A stretch of DNA of 64,000 nt. Origin: Hoylesella loescheii. GTDB lineage: Bacteria; Bacteroidota; Bacteroidia; Bacteroidales; Bacteroidaceae. The stretch spans positions 1-64,000 of the forward strand of contig JADYUK010000016.1 in assembly GCA_021531755.1 (NCBI GenBank), given 5' to 3'. Below are positions 34,427 to 44,184 of this stretch, one piece after another. The notes under the pieces were generated by a model that did no database searches, was not told where the DNA came from, and saw only the letters and a program-made list of their open reading frames with translations. The position numbers were made by a program, and so were the translations under genes. The first letter of the stretch is position 1. Each line of letters opens with the position of its first letter.

Positions 34427-36568
34427 ATGAACAAGACATTAACCATGACAGCATTCATCGCAGCAATGGCCATGGCAGGATGCAAGACAGCAGAGAATGC
34501 CGGACAGGCGGCAACAGCCAATGAGCCTGCCCACAAGAACACATTGCTGGCAAAGAGCGAGAACAAACACGGTATAGAATCGTTTGACAAACTCACTAAC
34601 GACGACTACCGTGAGGCCATCATTGAAGGCATGAAGAAGCAGGCAGAGCGTATCCGTGAGATTGCCGAGAACAATGAGGCCCCGACATTCAAGAACACTA
34701 TTGCCGCTCTCGACCGCAGCGGCGACGAGCTGACACGCGCCGAGAGCACATTCGGCCCACTCACAAGCAGCAACTCGACTGCAGAGAACCGTGCGCTCGA
34801 CAAAGAGCTTTCGCCACTCCTCTCGGCACACAGCGATGACATATACATGAACCAGAAACTCTTCGAGAGGGTCAAGAAAGTCTACGACGAGGCAGACTCC
34901 GCTACGCTCAACAAGGAAGAGATGAAGGTCCTGAAGAATATATACAAGCGCTTTGAGCGCAATGGTGCCAACCTCTCTGACGCTGACAAGGAGAAGCTCC
35001 GCAAGCTTAACCTTGAGATATCCGACCTACAGCTCCAGTTCTCACAGAACCTTCTCCATGAGACGAACAACACCTATGTCACAGTCGACCGCATAGAAGA
35101 CCTTGATGGTCTGTCACAGTCAGACATAGAGCGCGCCTCTGCCATGGCAGCAGCACAGGGCCAGCCAGGCAAATGGATGTTCAATATGCAGCGTGCATCA
35201 TGCAACCCGGTCCTGCAATATTGTAAGAACCGCGAGCTTCGCCGCAAGGTTTACCTTGCATACTGCAACCGTGGCGACCAGCCTAATGAGTATAACAGCA
35301 AGGAGATATGCGCCAAGCTTGTAAGGCTTCGTCTGGAGCGTGCCAAGCTCATGGGCTTCAAGACCCCTGCCGACCAGATTCTCGACACACGTATGGCCAA
35401 GACTCCAAAGGCCGTCTACGACCTCCTCGACCAGATATGGACACCTGCTGTGGCAAAGGCTAACGAGGAGCTTGCCGATATCCGCATGGAGATGAAGAAG
35501 GACGGACTTGACTGTGAGCCTGAGGGATGGGACTACCGTTTCTATCTTGAGCGCGCACGCAAGGCGAAGTTCAACTTCGATGAGAGCAAGCTATCTGAGT
35601 ATCTTGAGATTAACAATGTGCTCAAAGGCATATTCTACTGCGCAAACAAGCTCTACGGCCTCAGCTTCAAAGAGATCACTAAAGAGGTGCCGGCTTATGA
35701 GGAGACAGCACAGGCATGGGAGGTAAATGACCGCGACGGCAAGCTTCTCGCCATATTCTACAGCGACTATATGCCGCGCGACGGCAAGCGTGCCGGCGCA
35801 TGGTGCACATCATTCCGCGGACAGCGCTATGACGACGGGAAGCGTGTGGAGCCAGTTGTTGTCAATGTATGCAGCATGACACCTCCGAGCGCAGAGCGTC
35901 CAGCACTCCAGACGATAGACAATGTCAACACCATGTTCCATGAGTTCGGCCATGCCCTGCACAGCTTCATGCGCGATGTCCACTACTCTTCTGTTTCGTC
36001 AGTAGAGCGCGACTTCGTCGAGTTACCATCTCAGATAAACGAGCACTGGGCCTTCGAGCCTGAGGTTCTCGCTGTATACGCCAAGCACTACAAGACAGGC
36101 GAGCCGCTCCCGAAAGACCTTCTCGACAAGTATCTCGCATGCAGCAAGTATGGCCAGGGCTTTGCCACAGTGGAGTATCTTGCAGCGTCATACTCAGACA
36201 TGGATCTCCATGTGCTCACCGAGGTGCCTGCCAATCTTGACGTGATGAAGTTTGAGGAGGAGAAGCTCCGTGAGCGTGGCATACCACGCCAGATACAGCC
36301 ACGCTACCGTATCACTAACTTCTCTCACACAATGGGAGGCGGCTACACAGCAGGCTATTACAGCTACATATGGGCTGAGGTGCTCGACGCTGACGGTTTC
36401 GAGGCATTCAAGGAGACAGGAGACATCTTCAACCAGGATGTAGCCGAGCGTTTCCGCAAGTATGTCCTCACTCCTGGAGGCATTGATGACGGCATGACAA
36501 TGTACCGCAACTTCCGTGGCTCAGACCCAAAGATTGACCCTCTGCTGAAGAACCGCGGCCTGAAATGA
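34427..36568 (+). CDS. M3 family oligopeptidase (Dcp/OpdA type), lipoprotein
   Basis: Zinc peptidase of 713 residues that trims short peptides, probably dipeptidyl carboxypeptidase-like. The zinc motif is H505-E-F-G-H509 (FHEFGHALHSF); the C-terminal TMGGGYTAGYYSYIWAEVLDAD is a family hallmark that binds peptide. N-terminus MNKTLTMTAFIAAMAMAGC is a lipoprotein signal with the lipobox cysteine at 19, placing it in the envelope. 62 nt after the M23 gene; a hairpin terminator follows. Confidence 0.93.
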   Translation: MNKTLTMTAFIAAMAMAGCKTAENAGQAATANEPAHKNTLLAKSENKHGIESFDKLTNDDYREAIIEGMKKQAERIREIAENNEAPTFKNTIAALDRSGDELTRAESTFGPLTSSNSTAENRALDKELSPLLSAHSDDIYMNQKLFERVKKVYDEADSATLNKEEMKVLKNIYKRFERNGANLSDADKEKLRKLNLEISDLQLQFSQNLLHETNNTYVTVDRIEDLDGLSQSDIERASAMAAAQGQPGKWMFNMQRASCNPVLQYCKNRELRRKVYLAYCNRGDQPNEYNSKEICAKLVRLRLERAKLMGFKTPADQILDTRMAKTPKAVYDLLDQIWTPAVAKANEELADIRMEMKKDGLDCEPEGWDYRFYLERARKAKFNFDESKLSEYLEINNVLKGIFYCANKLYGLSFKEITKEVPAYEETAQAWEVNDRDGKLLAIFYSDYMPRDGKRAGAWCTSFRGQRYDDGKRVEPVVVNVCSMTPPSAERPALQTIDNVNTMFHEFGHALHSFMRDVHYSSVSSVERDFVELPSQINEHWAFEPEVLAVYAKHYKTGEPLPKDLLDKYLACSKYGQGFATVEYLAASYSDMDLHVLTEVPANLDVMKFEEEKLRERGIPRQIQPRYRITNFSHTMGGGYTAGYYSYIWAEVLDADGFEAFKETGDIFNQDVAERFRKYVLTPGGIDDGMTMYRNFRGSDPKIDPLLKNRGLK

Positions 36569-36832
36569 CATCCGGAATACCGTAACCGCATGATTAACAA
36601 ATAGAAACATAGCCACCACAGGGACATCTGCCGCTGCATGATGTCCCTGTCTGCTTATTCGTCCAAGCTGTGTCATGCTGTATGCCGCATAGTCATCACC
36701 ACGATTCCGATACTGACGTTATTCAGCCTGATGCCCATAAGCAGGATGGGAATGTAACTCTCCAGCACCAGCATAATATATAAAAACCTATAAACGGAGC
36801 CCGTAAAAGGGCTTTATCTCAATTATTATTAG
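36569..36832. other. Gene-free stretch after the M3 peptidase
   Basis: No gene is seen. It holds the terminator at 36618-36650 and a short AGCCC/GGGCT stem near 36798-36813. Confidence 0.5.
36618..36650 (+). terminator. Terminator of the M3 peptidase gene
   Basis: ACAGGGACATC (36618-36628) pairs perfectly with GATGTCCCTGT (36640-36650). A modestly T-rich tail follows. Confidence 0.65.
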
Positions 36833-36840
36833 TAACTTTG
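36833..36840 (+). promoter_or_regulatory. -7 box of the FucP-like gene
   Basis: TAACTTTG followed by GCAGG, the commonest form seen in this window. No clear TTTG upstream. Leader about 120 nt. Confidence 0.5.
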
Positions 36841-36967
36841 CAGGCACAAGAGGGTAGCGTGCAAGATTGATTCACATGCATATCCAGCATTGCTATCCGG
36901 CACAATCATCATCTCACAGTTCCTGCCCCACTGCCTGTCAGGAATGTTTTACCAATAACTCAAAGAC

Positions 36968-38185
36968 ATGTCAACAGAACCCAGTCGTCCGTCACTCACG
37001 GAGAAACGCTATCTTGTTCCGTTTATCCTCATCACGTCGCTATTCTTCCTTTGGGGATTCGCACGAGCCATTCTCGATATTCTGAACAAGCATTTCCAGA
37101 ACGCCCTTGATATCACGATAACGCAGTCGTCACTGATACAGGTGATGACATACCTCGGATACTTCCTCATGGCCATCCCCGCAGGCCTGTATATCAACCG
37201 CCGTGGCTACCGCAGCGGTGTTGTATTCGGGCTTCTGCTCTTTGGCATTGGAGCGCTGCTGTTTATCCCCGGCGCTTCGATAGGCACATTTGAGGCATTC
37301 CTCGCCCCCCTGTTCATCATTGGCTGCGGACTTGTATTCCTCGAGACAGCGGCCAATCCATACGCCACAGAGCTAGGCGACAGGGCGACAGCGTCAAGCC
37401 GTCTGAATCTCTCTCAGTCGTTCAATGGCCTCGGCAGCCTCTTTGCCACATACGCAGTTGGCCAGTATCTCTTCAGCGGCGAGGCCACTTCAGACGATGT
37501 TCAGGTGCCATACACCATACTCGGCATTCTTGTGCTTGCCATAGCAGTTATCTTCTCGCGGGTCAATCTCCCAGAGATAAAGCACGACACTGACGATGGT
37601 AGCGGAAGCCATGAGGGCGAGTGGAGGATATTCCAGCTCTTCCGTTATCATCCCATGTTTATCCTCGGTCTCTTCTCTCTCCTTGCCTATGAGGTGGCAG
37701 AGATTTCCATAAACAGTTATTTCATTAACTTCGTCACAGCCCAAGGATGGATGGGCGACAAGACAGCATCAGTTGTACTCACCGTGGCGCTGGCATTCTT
37801 CATGATAGGACGTTTCGTCGGAAGCTGGATAATGCGCCATGTCAGTGCGGAGAAAGTGCTCACAGCATGTGCGGCAGGCAGTGTCATCTCCATGGTCCTG
37901 GTGCTTGCTGACTGCGGCTCTCTCTCCATGTACGCCCTCATCGCCAACTATCTCTTCGAGGCCATAATGTTCCCCACAATATTCTCGCTGTCACTACGTG
38001 GCCTTGCCGACCTCACGAAGAGCGCCTCGTCGCTCCTCATGATGACCCCTATAGGCGGCTGTGGATTCCTCCTCATGGGCATGATAGCCGATGCCTCTAA
38101 TATGGTATTGCCGTTCATCATACCACTTGTTGGATACTCTATCGTGCTCGTCTTCGCCATCGGAGTCCTTAGGAAGAGAGGCTGA
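36968..38185 (+). CDS. Sugar MFS transporter, FucP (L-fucose/hexose:H+ symporter) family
   Basis: Twelve-helix inner-membrane symporter, 405 residues. ITSLFFLWGFARAILDILNKHFQ near the N-terminus and FLETAANPYATELG are FucP-family signatures; SRLNLSQSFNGLGSLFATYAVG also fits. The substrate could be fucose, glucose or galactose; the family does not decide it. A GH29 fucosidase in the same window makes fucose plausible, but the genes are 14 kb apart. purT follows 148 nt later. Confidence 0.88.
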   Translation: MSTEPSRPSLTEKRYLVPFILITSLFFLWGFARAILDILNKHFQNALDITITQSSLIQVMTYLGYFLMAIPAGLYINRRGYRSGVVFGLLLFGIGALLFIPGASIGTFEAFLAPLFIIGCGLVFLETAANPYATELGDRATASSRLNLSQSFNGLGSLFATYAVGQYLFSGEATSDDVQVPYTILGILVLAIAVIFSRVNLPEIKHDTDDGSGSHEGEWRIFQLFRYHPMFILGLFSLLAYEVAEISINSYFINFVTAQGWMGDKTASVVLTVALAFFMIGRFVGSWIMRHVSAEKVLTACAAGSVISMVLVLADCGSLSMYALIANYLFEAIMFPTIFSLSLRGLADLTKSASSLLMMTPIGGCGFLLMGMIADASNMVLPFIIPLVGYSIVLVFAIGVLRKRG

Positions 38186-38333
38186 GACAGAATCACGGAT
38201 GACCGTAAAACACATCTGCACGCGACGGCCTGAGCCCCCTATGGCATCCACAAATGCTCCAGCCCAGGCAATACACAGAGCGACAGAATGACAACAGAAT
38301 CATAACCCAACCACCAACAAACCACTATAACTC

Positions 38334-39488
38334 ATGAAGAAAATACTGCTACTCGGCTCAGGAGAACTGGGCAAAGAATTCGTTATTGCCGCTAAGCGCA
38401 AAGGCGTCTATGTCATAGCATGTGACAAATATGACAATGCTCCTGCAATGCAGGTTGCCGATGAGCGTGAGGTATTCTCCATGCTTGACGGAGACAAGCT
38501 TGCCGAGGTTGTCAAGAAGCACAACCCTGACATCATCGTACCTGAGATTGAGGCCATACGCACAGAGCGTCTCTTCGACTTCGAGAAAGAGGGGATACAG
38601 GTTGTGCCGTCAGCCCGCGCCGTCAACTACACCATGAACCGCCAGGCCATACGTGACCTTGCGGCTAAGGAGCTTGGGCTGAGGACAGCTAAATACTTCT
38701 ACGCAAAGACATACGAGGAGCTTGCCGAGGCAAGCAAGGAGATAGGTTTCCCATGTGTCATAAAGCCTCTCATGTCATCCTCCGGCCACGGTCAGAGCAC
38801 AGTGAGGAGTGCCGAGGGACTGCGCGATGCCTTTGATGCCGCTATGGCTGGCGCTCGTGGTGATGTACGCGAGGTCATCATCGAGGAGTTCATCCACTTC
38901 ACATCTGAGTTCACTCTCCTCACTGTGACACAGAAGGATGGCCCGACTCTCTTCTGTCCTCCTATCGGACACGTGCAGATAGGTGGCGACTACCGTGAGT
39001 CATGGCAGCCATACCAGATATCCGAGAAGGACCTCAAGGACGCCCAGGACATGGCACGCAAGGTGACAGCGGCCCTCACAGGTGCCGGAATATGGGGTGT
39101 GGAGTTCTTCCTCACAGATACCGGAGTTGTATTCTCTGAGCTGTCTCCACGTCCACACGACACAGGCATGGTGACTCTCTCCCACTCTACCAATCTCTCA
39201 GAGTTTGAGCTCCATCTGCGCGCCGTGCTCGGTCTGCCTATCCATGACATAAAGCTTGAGCACGCCGGAGCGTCGGCTGTCGTGCTTGCCGACAAGGACT
39301 ATGACTGCCCTCCAGAATACAACCTGCGTGATGTCCTCTCTGAGGAGAACACCCGCATACGCATCTTCGGCAAACCTGACGCACATAAGGGACGCCGCAT
39401 GGCTGTCGTCCTCGCATACGGACCTCTCAGCGAAGGCACTGACGGCCTGAGGGACAAGGCGAAGCGTCTTGCTGACACTGTCCTCTGA
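38334..39488 (+). CDS. purT: Formate-dependent phosphoribosylglycinamide formyltransferase (GART 2)
   Basis: ATP-grasp enzyme making FGAR from GAR with formate and ATP, so this purine step does not need formyl-THF. 384 residues: N-terminal [31 protein letters not shown]-grasp core [19 protein letters not shown], and EFTLLTV...[28 protein letters not shown] with metal-binding acids. A strong hairpin terminator follows. Confidence 0.95.
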   Translation: MKKILLLGSGELGKEFVIAAKRKGVYVIACDKYDNAPAMQVADEREVFSMLDGDKLAEVVKKHNPDIIVPEIEAIRTERLFDFEKEGIQVVPSARAVNYTMNRQAIRDLAAKELGLRTAKYFYAKTYEELAEASKEIGFPCVIKPLMSSSGHGQSTVRSAEGLRDAFDAAMAGARGDVREVIIEEFIHFTSEFTLLTVTQKDGPTLFCPPIGHVQIGGDYRESWQPYQISEKDLKDAQDMARKVTAALTGAGIWGVEFFLTDTGVVFSELSPRPHDTGMVTLSHSTNLSEFELHLRAVLGLPIHDIKLEHAGASAVVLADKDYDCPPEYNLRDVLSEENTRIRIFGKPDAHKGRRMAVVLAYGPLSEGTDGLRDKAKRLADTVL

Positions 39489-39570
39489 GACATGGCGGCG
39501 AGGGGCTCTTCTCCCCACAATATCGCGTTCCACATCATCTCAGTAAAACAAGAACTCTGTAGACAAAGGC

Positions 39571-39628
39571 ATACAACAAAAGAGCGGCAACAGGAGTATA
39601 AAGCTTCTGCTGCCGCTCTTTGTTGTAT
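39571..39628. terminator. Bidirectional terminator after purT
   Basis: ATACAACAAAAGAGCGGCA (39571-39589) pairs with 39611-39628 with one bulged A; T-rich flanks occur on both strands. It separates the convergent purT and a minus-strand gene. Confidence 0.75.
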
Positions 39629-39731
39629 ATTCTTCTGCTGTCCTGTGGTATGAAACGGACTGTGGTTCGAGGCTGGCTGACGGTCACGGAGGTTGCTTCA
39701 TGCCACTCGTTTAACAGCCAACCAGCTACAG

Positions 39732-40283
39732 TCAGCGCACACTGTGCTGTGTCGCCACGAGCGACATGTAGTAGTCATAATACTGGTTCACCCTGAGGTC
39801 TCTGATGCCATTGGCCTTGACGCGTGCCACTCTCTTCAGCACTTTCTTGATATGTGACTGCGAGATGATATTGTCACAGTCCTCGCCCAGCACCATCTCC
39901 ACGAGCAGGGCCTTGCCGTCCTTGCCTATCTTTATATTCAGGCAGTTTGCCTTGCCTCTCGATATGACAGCTATCTCTGCATCATTGAGTGTGCTCAGCA
40001 GGATATTGCGGATAGTGTTGGCATATGCCCACTTGCTCTCGCTGTCTACGAAGACACCGTCATCTGCAGGCCTCAGCAGCAGCAGCTTGTTCGATATGCG
40101 GTGCTCAACAGCCTGATATTCTTTCTTCAAGGCATAGGAGCATCTTTTCTCTCCATTCGGCGCTGCAGTGCAGTTCCTTACTATATCCTTGTCATTTGAG
40201 CCATAGGCCGTGGTGGCTGATATGGCGAGAGGGACGATGGCCATGACGACCATCAGGCAGAATCTATAAACCTTTGTCTTCAT
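39732..40283 (-). CDS. Exported protein of unknown function
   Basis: 183 residues from MKTKVYRFCLMVVMAIVPLAISATTAYG, a clear signal peptide; an upstream ATG at 40319 would add 12 polar residues. The mature part is Lys/Asn-rich, with NCTAAPNGEKRC and a helical C-terminal half (SQSHIKKVLKRVARVKANGIRDLRVNQYYDYYMSLV). Two Cys pairs could form disulfides. No family is recognised; small basic exported proteins of this kind are common in Prevotella. Confidence 0.7.
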   Translation of the reverse strand: MKTKVYRFCLMVVMAIVPLAISATTAYGSNDKDIVRNCTAAPNGEKRCSYALKKEYQAVEHRISNKLLLLRPADDGVFVDSESKWAYANTIRNILLSTLNDAEIAVISRGKANCLNIKIGKDGKALLVEMVLGEDCDNIISQSHIKKVLKRVARVKANGIRDLRVNQYYDYYMSLVATQHSVR

Positions 40284-40656
40284 TTTGTTATTAGTGTATA
40301 TTTGTTTCTCTGATTTCATCTATCCCCAGTGTCCTCGTGTTCAGCTGTATTCCTTCACTGCTGGTGTCAGTGGGGCTGTGTCGGCGGTTATTGTTCCCTG
40401 TCTCTGACTTTCCAGTGCAGGCTTCTCCAGCCCTGTAGCCTCGGCATGACGCAAGCTCACGGTCAGCCATCTTCGGGGTATGGGATATATTCCATTTGCA
40501 AATATCGCAATAATTCTTGGTATTTGCAAGTGAAAACATGAGAAAAATTCTTTCTCCCACGCTATTCCATCCTTTTGATTCCTCGCTCTATGGTTGTGCC
40601 GGGTGACAATGGCCGTCCGGTGTCTGAGGAGGCTGCCGTGCGGTTCCTGCCAATCC
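40284..40656. other. Gene-free stretch upstream of the exported protein
   Basis: No gene is seen. TTGCAAATA at 40496-40504 and its complement TATTTGCAA at 40521-40529 form an inverted repeat that may lie in the promoter of the minus-strand gene. Confidence 0.4.
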
Positions 40657-40899
40657 CTATGCCGTATATATCGTTATCACTGTACCCTTATTGCCCTCCC
40701 CTTCATAGTCGGCAGGGAGTGGCATATGGGAGCAGAGGCGGCTTATGGCATCGTCATCGAGATGGAGGTCGAGCTCAAGTCTGAGTCCATATCGCTCAGG
40801 ATGGAGGTCCCACACACCATACCCGCATGCGTTGACGATGGTCATTATTCCATCCTGCAGCTGCCATATCTCTGTATATTGGTCTATGTCGCGCTCCAT
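40657..40899 (-). CDS. Possible small protein, unknown function
   Basis: 80 residues, MERDIDQYTEIWQLQDGIMTI... rich in Asp, Leu and Tyr, with no membrane segment. It starts 65 nt after the stop of the MBL lipoprotein gene on the same strand. The composition is protein-like (ACGYGVWDLHPERYGLRLELDLHLDDDAISRL), but no family is recognised and no clear ribosome site is present. Confidence 0.35.
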   Translation of the reverse strand: MERDIDQYTEIWQLQDGIMTIVNACGYGVWDLHPERYGLRLELDLHLDDDAISRLCSHMPLPADYEGEGNKGTVITIYTA

Positions 40900-40963
40900 A
40901 TCATCATCTTTCTGCTTTGCCGTGTGATGCTCTCTGTATCATCAGTCGGATGCGGCCACTCGG

Positions 40964-41764
40964 TCACTTCAGGTCCAGGCGGCCCGGTGCCGGTATATGC
41001 ATCCCGTAGACCTCGAGACGATTCTGGCGTGCGTAGTCGAGGGTCTGACGGCGCACTGCAGCAGCTTTCTCCTGGTCCATATCATAGTATGCGCAGTATT
41101 CGGGGTATCTCACCTGCAGCGCAGCGCCGTGGATGAGGTCGCCGATGATGAGCAGACTGTCTTTCTGGAACATAGTGTGGCCTGGTGTGTGGCCGTATGC
41201 GGCGATGGATTTTATTCCTCCCTCGATGCTGTCTCCTCCCTCGAAGAGTCTCAGGCGGTCATTATATGCTGCCAGCATAGCCCTCTGTGACGCATTCTTC
41301 TGGCTGTCCATAGCGAGCCATGCCTCTGTCTCGAGCCTGTTGATATAGACCGTGGCGTTCGTGAAGACAGGTTTCCCATCAGCCATCATGCCTCCGATAT
41401 GGTCATTATGCAGGTGCGTGAGGAGCACCATGTCTATATCCCCAGGCTGCAAGCCCTCTGCCTTCAGCTCTTTCTGCAGCTGGCTGAATGGCGCTCCGAG
41501 GCCCGTGTCTATGAGTATATTGTGGCCGCCTGTCCGCATGAGTATGCACGACATGCTTGTCGGGACACCATCCTCAAGGCCGAGTGTCTTCCACAACGAG
41601 TCGGGCACAGAGGGGTAGAGGCTGTGCTCTCTGATATTTGGTCCAGGCTTGTCTTCTATCCATCTTACTGTGGTCTGCCCTACCTCTTGGCATGTCGTCT
41701 GCTGTTTCTGTGCGCATGCTGTCATGAAGAGGGCACACGCGAGGATTGTGAAGAGTCTTCTCAT
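40964..41764 (-). CDS. Metallo-beta-lactamase-fold hydrolase, lipoprotein
   Basis: 266 residues from MRRLFTILACALFMTACAQ; the lipobox cysteine predicts an envelope lipoprotein. The MBL fold is marked by THLHNDHIGG, the second metal His in YGHTPGHTMF, and GDLIHGAALQ. It resembles quorum-quenching lactonase / AttM-type hydrolases, but the substrate cannot be deduced. The frame is open eight codons further upstream; the lipoprotein signal favours this start. Confidence 0.85.
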   Translation of the reverse strand: MRRLFTILACALFMTACAQKQQTTCQEVGQTTVRWIEDKPGPNIREHSLYPSVPDSLWKTLGLEDGVPTSMSCILMRTGGHNILIDTGLGAPFSQLQKELKAEGLQPGDIDMVLLTHLHNDHIGGMMADGKPVFTNATVYINRLETEAWLAMDSQKNASQRAMLAAYNDRLRLFEGGDSIEGGIKSIAAYGHTPGHTMFQKDSLLIIGDLIHGAALQVRYPEYCAYYDMDQEKAAAVRRQTLDYARQNRLEVYGMHIPAPGRLDLK

Positions 41765-41903
41765 GGTTGGTATATCGTTTTGTTGCATTATGTGGTGTAT
41801 TGTCAGTGTCTCATTATCGGCCGGTTGTCTGCCGCTGTCAGCTGTCCTGCCGCCGCGCGGTGACTATGGCTAAGAGTGCATACTCTCTCCCTGTATACTG
41901 TCA

Positions 41904-42410
41904 TCACCTCTCCTCCAACGCCCACATATCATTGAGCATCGCTATGGCAGCAGGCGAGCGGAAGACATTCTCGCGGAACGCCATGATGGCTTTTTGAGAG
42001 AGATTGTCCTCGAACGAGTTGACGAGGAAGTCGGCCTCGAGCAGTATGCGGTGGTCGGCAGAGCTCACACCGGTATAGGTATGGTGGTGGGCTATGAGCC
42101 AGCAGATGCGCTCTGTCTGCGATGTGGAGAATCCTCCCACTTCTTCCAGCACTTTCCGTGCCTCCTCAGGGCCGAGCTCTTCCTGATGCTTGCCGCTGCA
42201 GTCACCATATTTTGCCTCGGCAGCATGTATCCCGACATCGTGCAGAATGGCTGCCGCCTCAAGCGTGAGACGCTCCTCGCCCACGATGTTCTCTGCGGCG
42301 GCGATGGTGGCGGCGAAGTCATGTACCTTGACGAGATGCTGTATGCGGCGCGCGTCGCCAGCATCATATCTTATCATGGCTCTCATCAGAGCCGATAGCT
42401 GTTTGTCCAT
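41904..42410 (-). CDS. HD-domain phosphohydrolase
   Basis: 168 residues of HD superfamily: H..HD..D pattern with RIQHLVKVHDFAATIAAAE, AAAILHDVGIHAAEAKYG, ICWLIAHHHTYTG and LLEADFLVNSFED. Members hydrolyse phosphate esters of nucleotides or similar; the substrate here is unknown. It lies alone between the MBL gene and a HEAT-like gene on the same strand. Confidence 0.85.
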   Translation of the reverse strand: MDKQLSALMRAMIRYDAGDARRIQHLVKVHDFAATIAAAENIVGEERLTLEAAAILHDVGIHAAEAKYGDCSGKHQEELGPEEARKVLEEVGGFSTSQTERICWLIAHHHTYTGVSSADHRILLEADFLVNSFEDNLSQKAIMAFRENVFRSPAAIAMLNDMWALEER

Positions 42411-42527
42411 ATTGTGTCTGTGTTTGGGGGCTCACAATGAACCCCAGTGTCTGTTTTGAATCACAGGAACCAGGATATACCGATACGTTTTCCTTGTTTG
42501 TAGCCTTGTGATTGATGCTTCTTCTCG

Positions 42528-42603
42528 CTCAAGAATCATGGAGTGTGATGATTATGCGGTGCATAACGACGCAGCGGCATGGCGCACGTGCCATATTCTT
42601 GAG
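42528..42603. other. Structured hairpin element between minus-strand genes
   Basis: CTCAAGAA (42528-42535) pairs with TTCTTGAG (42596-42603), and after one mismatch region ATGG with CCAT. The enclosed 50 nt contain a second stem, TTATGC/GCATAA. It could be an mRNA 3' element or terminator of the HEAT-like gene. Confidence 0.35.
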
Positions 42604-42662
42604 TACAAAACGCGATAGGGTGATGATATGGCTGACAGATAATGTTTGCCGCCCGTCAGGCC

Positions 42663-43208
42663 CTAAGCCGTGTCTCTCCTTCTCTTCCCACGCCCCATCC
42701 GTCCGCTCATTATTCTCCGCCTGACGCTTCTTACAGCCGGACTGTAATAGTCCATGTCCATAGCCTCGACAGTGCGCATAAGCTCTCCCATCAGCTCCGG
42801 GTAGAACATCGACATGTTGTAGGCCAGTTTCATGCATATGGATTGTATGCCGGGGAGTTCCTGCACATCGGCCATATGGTCAAGGCAGAAGTCAAGGAAG
42901 TCTGTACGCAGGTCGTCCTCCTCCATCCTGAGGCGCATGACGATATTCAGCGACAGGCGGCGGACTGACGTGTTGCCGGTCGACATGGAGAGCCCGATAA
43001 GCTCATGGAGGAGTGGCTGAAGATTCTCTATCTCCAGGTCCGTCGCCTTTGTCATTGCCCACAAGGCATTGCGCGCCACCTGGTAATCCTCGTCATACAT
43101 GAAGCGCTGGCAGAACTCCCTCAGACTGCCATCCGCCCTCGCCTCGTTGTATATGGCCAGGGCCTCGCCCTCGCTGTAAGCCCCTTTGAGCCGTTCTCTT
43201 GTTATCAT
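42663..43208 (-). CDS. HEAT-repeat-like protein of unknown function
   Basis: 181 residues from MITRERLKGAYSEGEALAIYNEA, all helical, with repeats such as DYQVARNALWAMTKATDLEIENLQPLLHELIGLSMS and TSVRRLSLNIVMRLRMEEDDLRTDFLDFCLDH that resemble HEAT/armadillo helices. The C-terminus is very basic (RSVRRRIMSGRMGRGKRRR), suggesting nucleic-acid contact. The frame extends to 43304, but those residues derive from repeat-like sequence. Seen in Prevotella-type genomes; function unknown. Confidence 0.7.
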   Translation of the reverse strand: MITRERLKGAYSEGEALAIYNEARADGSLREFCQRFMYDEDYQVARNALWAMTKATDLEIENLQPLLHELIGLSMSTGNTSVRRLSLNIVMRLRMEEDDLRTDFLDFCLDHMADVQELPGIQSICMKLAYNMSMFYPELMGELMRTVEAMDMDYYSPAVRSVRRRIMSGRMGRGKRRRDTA

Positions 43209-43620
43209 ATTCTCTGTCAATATATTCCAAGCCGCTCCGTTTCCATCCCTATCACCACACGGACAGCCACGGCAGGTAGCAATCAATATCACACGGATAA
43301 CCACGGATGTCCACGGAGCATCATTCAGAAAAGCTCACCGTGTATCAACAATCTTCCGTGACTCTCCGTGACTCTCCATGAGAAAATCACCTCCCATGAC
43401 CATCCGTGTGACAGTCTCACCCTGTGCAAAGTTAATCTTTTTTTCTCGTAACACCCTCTTTATTGCCATATTTTTTTCGTGCGAGGTATGACATTCACTG
43501 CTTGCAATCCCGCCAAGACCATCCGTATCATCACCTAACAGCCTCCTCTCCCGCTGTGTTTCAATGGCTTAAAAGAATATAATCATTGTTAGGAGATGGT
43601 GCGGGATAGAAAATTTTGTG
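43209..43620. other. Divergent gene-free stretch with short repeats
   Basis: No gene is seen. CACGGAT/CCGTG motifs recur (43257-43415) and CCGTGACTCT occurs twice at about 43361-43380. A minus-strand -7 box, TAACTTTG (43434-43427), probably serves the HEAT-like gene. Confidence 0.45.
43427..43434 (-). promoter_or_regulatory. -7 box of the HEAT-like gene
   Basis: TAACTTTG on the minus strand, preceding GCACAGG. It gives a leader of about 210 nt. No good -33 was found. Confidence 0.4.
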
Positions 43621-43628
43621 TATCTTCG
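43621..43628 (+). promoter_or_regulatory. Putative -7 box of the superoxide reductase gene
   Basis: TATCTTCG, one base off TAnnTTTG, 33 nt before the ATG. An AAAGGAG ribosome site lies between. Weak support. Confidence 0.3.
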
Positions 43629-43660
43629 CACTACCAAACCATATAACGAAAGGAGACAAT

Positions 43661-44035
43661 ATGACAAAGAAAAGAGAAATCTACCATTGCCTGACATGTG
43701 GCAATATCGTAGAAGTCCTGAACGAGGGCGGCGGCACACTCGTATGCTGCGGAAAGCCGATGGAACTGCTCGAAGGCAACACCACCGACGCCTCTGCCGA
43801 GAAACATGTCCCCATGGTTGAAGCCATCGAGGGCGGATACAAGGTGACCATAGGGTCGGCTCTCCATCCCATGACATCCGGGCACTATATCCAATGGATA
43901 GAGCTGCTGACCGAGGACAGGGTGATGAGAAAAGAACTGACCCCTGACTCCGAGCCCCTCGCTGTCTTCATGACCTGCGAGAAGATTGTCGGGGCCCGCG
44001 CCTACTGCAACCTGCACGGCCTCTGGAAGAAATGA
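43661..44035 (+). CDS. Desulfoferrodoxin / superoxide reductase (class I)
   Basis: Reduces superoxide to peroxide without making oxygen, a protective enzyme of anaerobes. 124 residues: the N-terminal desulforedoxin domain has C-L-T-C ... C-C-G-K-P (residues 10, 13, 30, 31), and the C-terminal Fe(His)4Cys centre uses H residues in EKHVPM, ALHPM, SGHYIQW and CNLHGLW, with the Cys just before. A strong AAAGGAG site precedes MTKKREIYHC; the frame opens earlier at 43616 but without a ribosome site. A terminator follows at once. Confidence 0.95.
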   Translation: MTKKREIYHCLTCGNIVEVLNEGGGTLVCCGKPMELLEGNTTDASAEKHVPMVEAIEGGYKVTIGSALHPMTSGHYIQWIELLTEDRVMRKELTPDSEPLAVFMTCEKIVGARAYCNLHGLWKK

Positions 44036-44048
44036 GACATTATGACAG

Positions 44049-44083
44049 GAATCGCCCTTCAGCACCATGCAGGAGGGCGATTC
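44049..44083 (+). terminator. Terminator of superoxide reductase gene
   Basis: GAATCGCCCT (44049-44058) pairs perfectly with AGGGCGATTC (44074-44083), followed by TTCTTG. Confidence 0.75.
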
Positions 44084-44184
44084 TTCTTGCCCCCACGCTC
44101 TTTCCCTTACCTCCTCCCGAAGGAAAATACCTCATCACCAACACCCCCTCTTAGCCCACAATTTCCCATTGGTACAGGATAACT

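Noticed and set aside
40594..41136. 180-codon plus-strand frame
   Set aside because: It overlaps the 3' end of the MBL gene antisense and has no conserved features; the minus-strand 80-codon frame is more protein-like.
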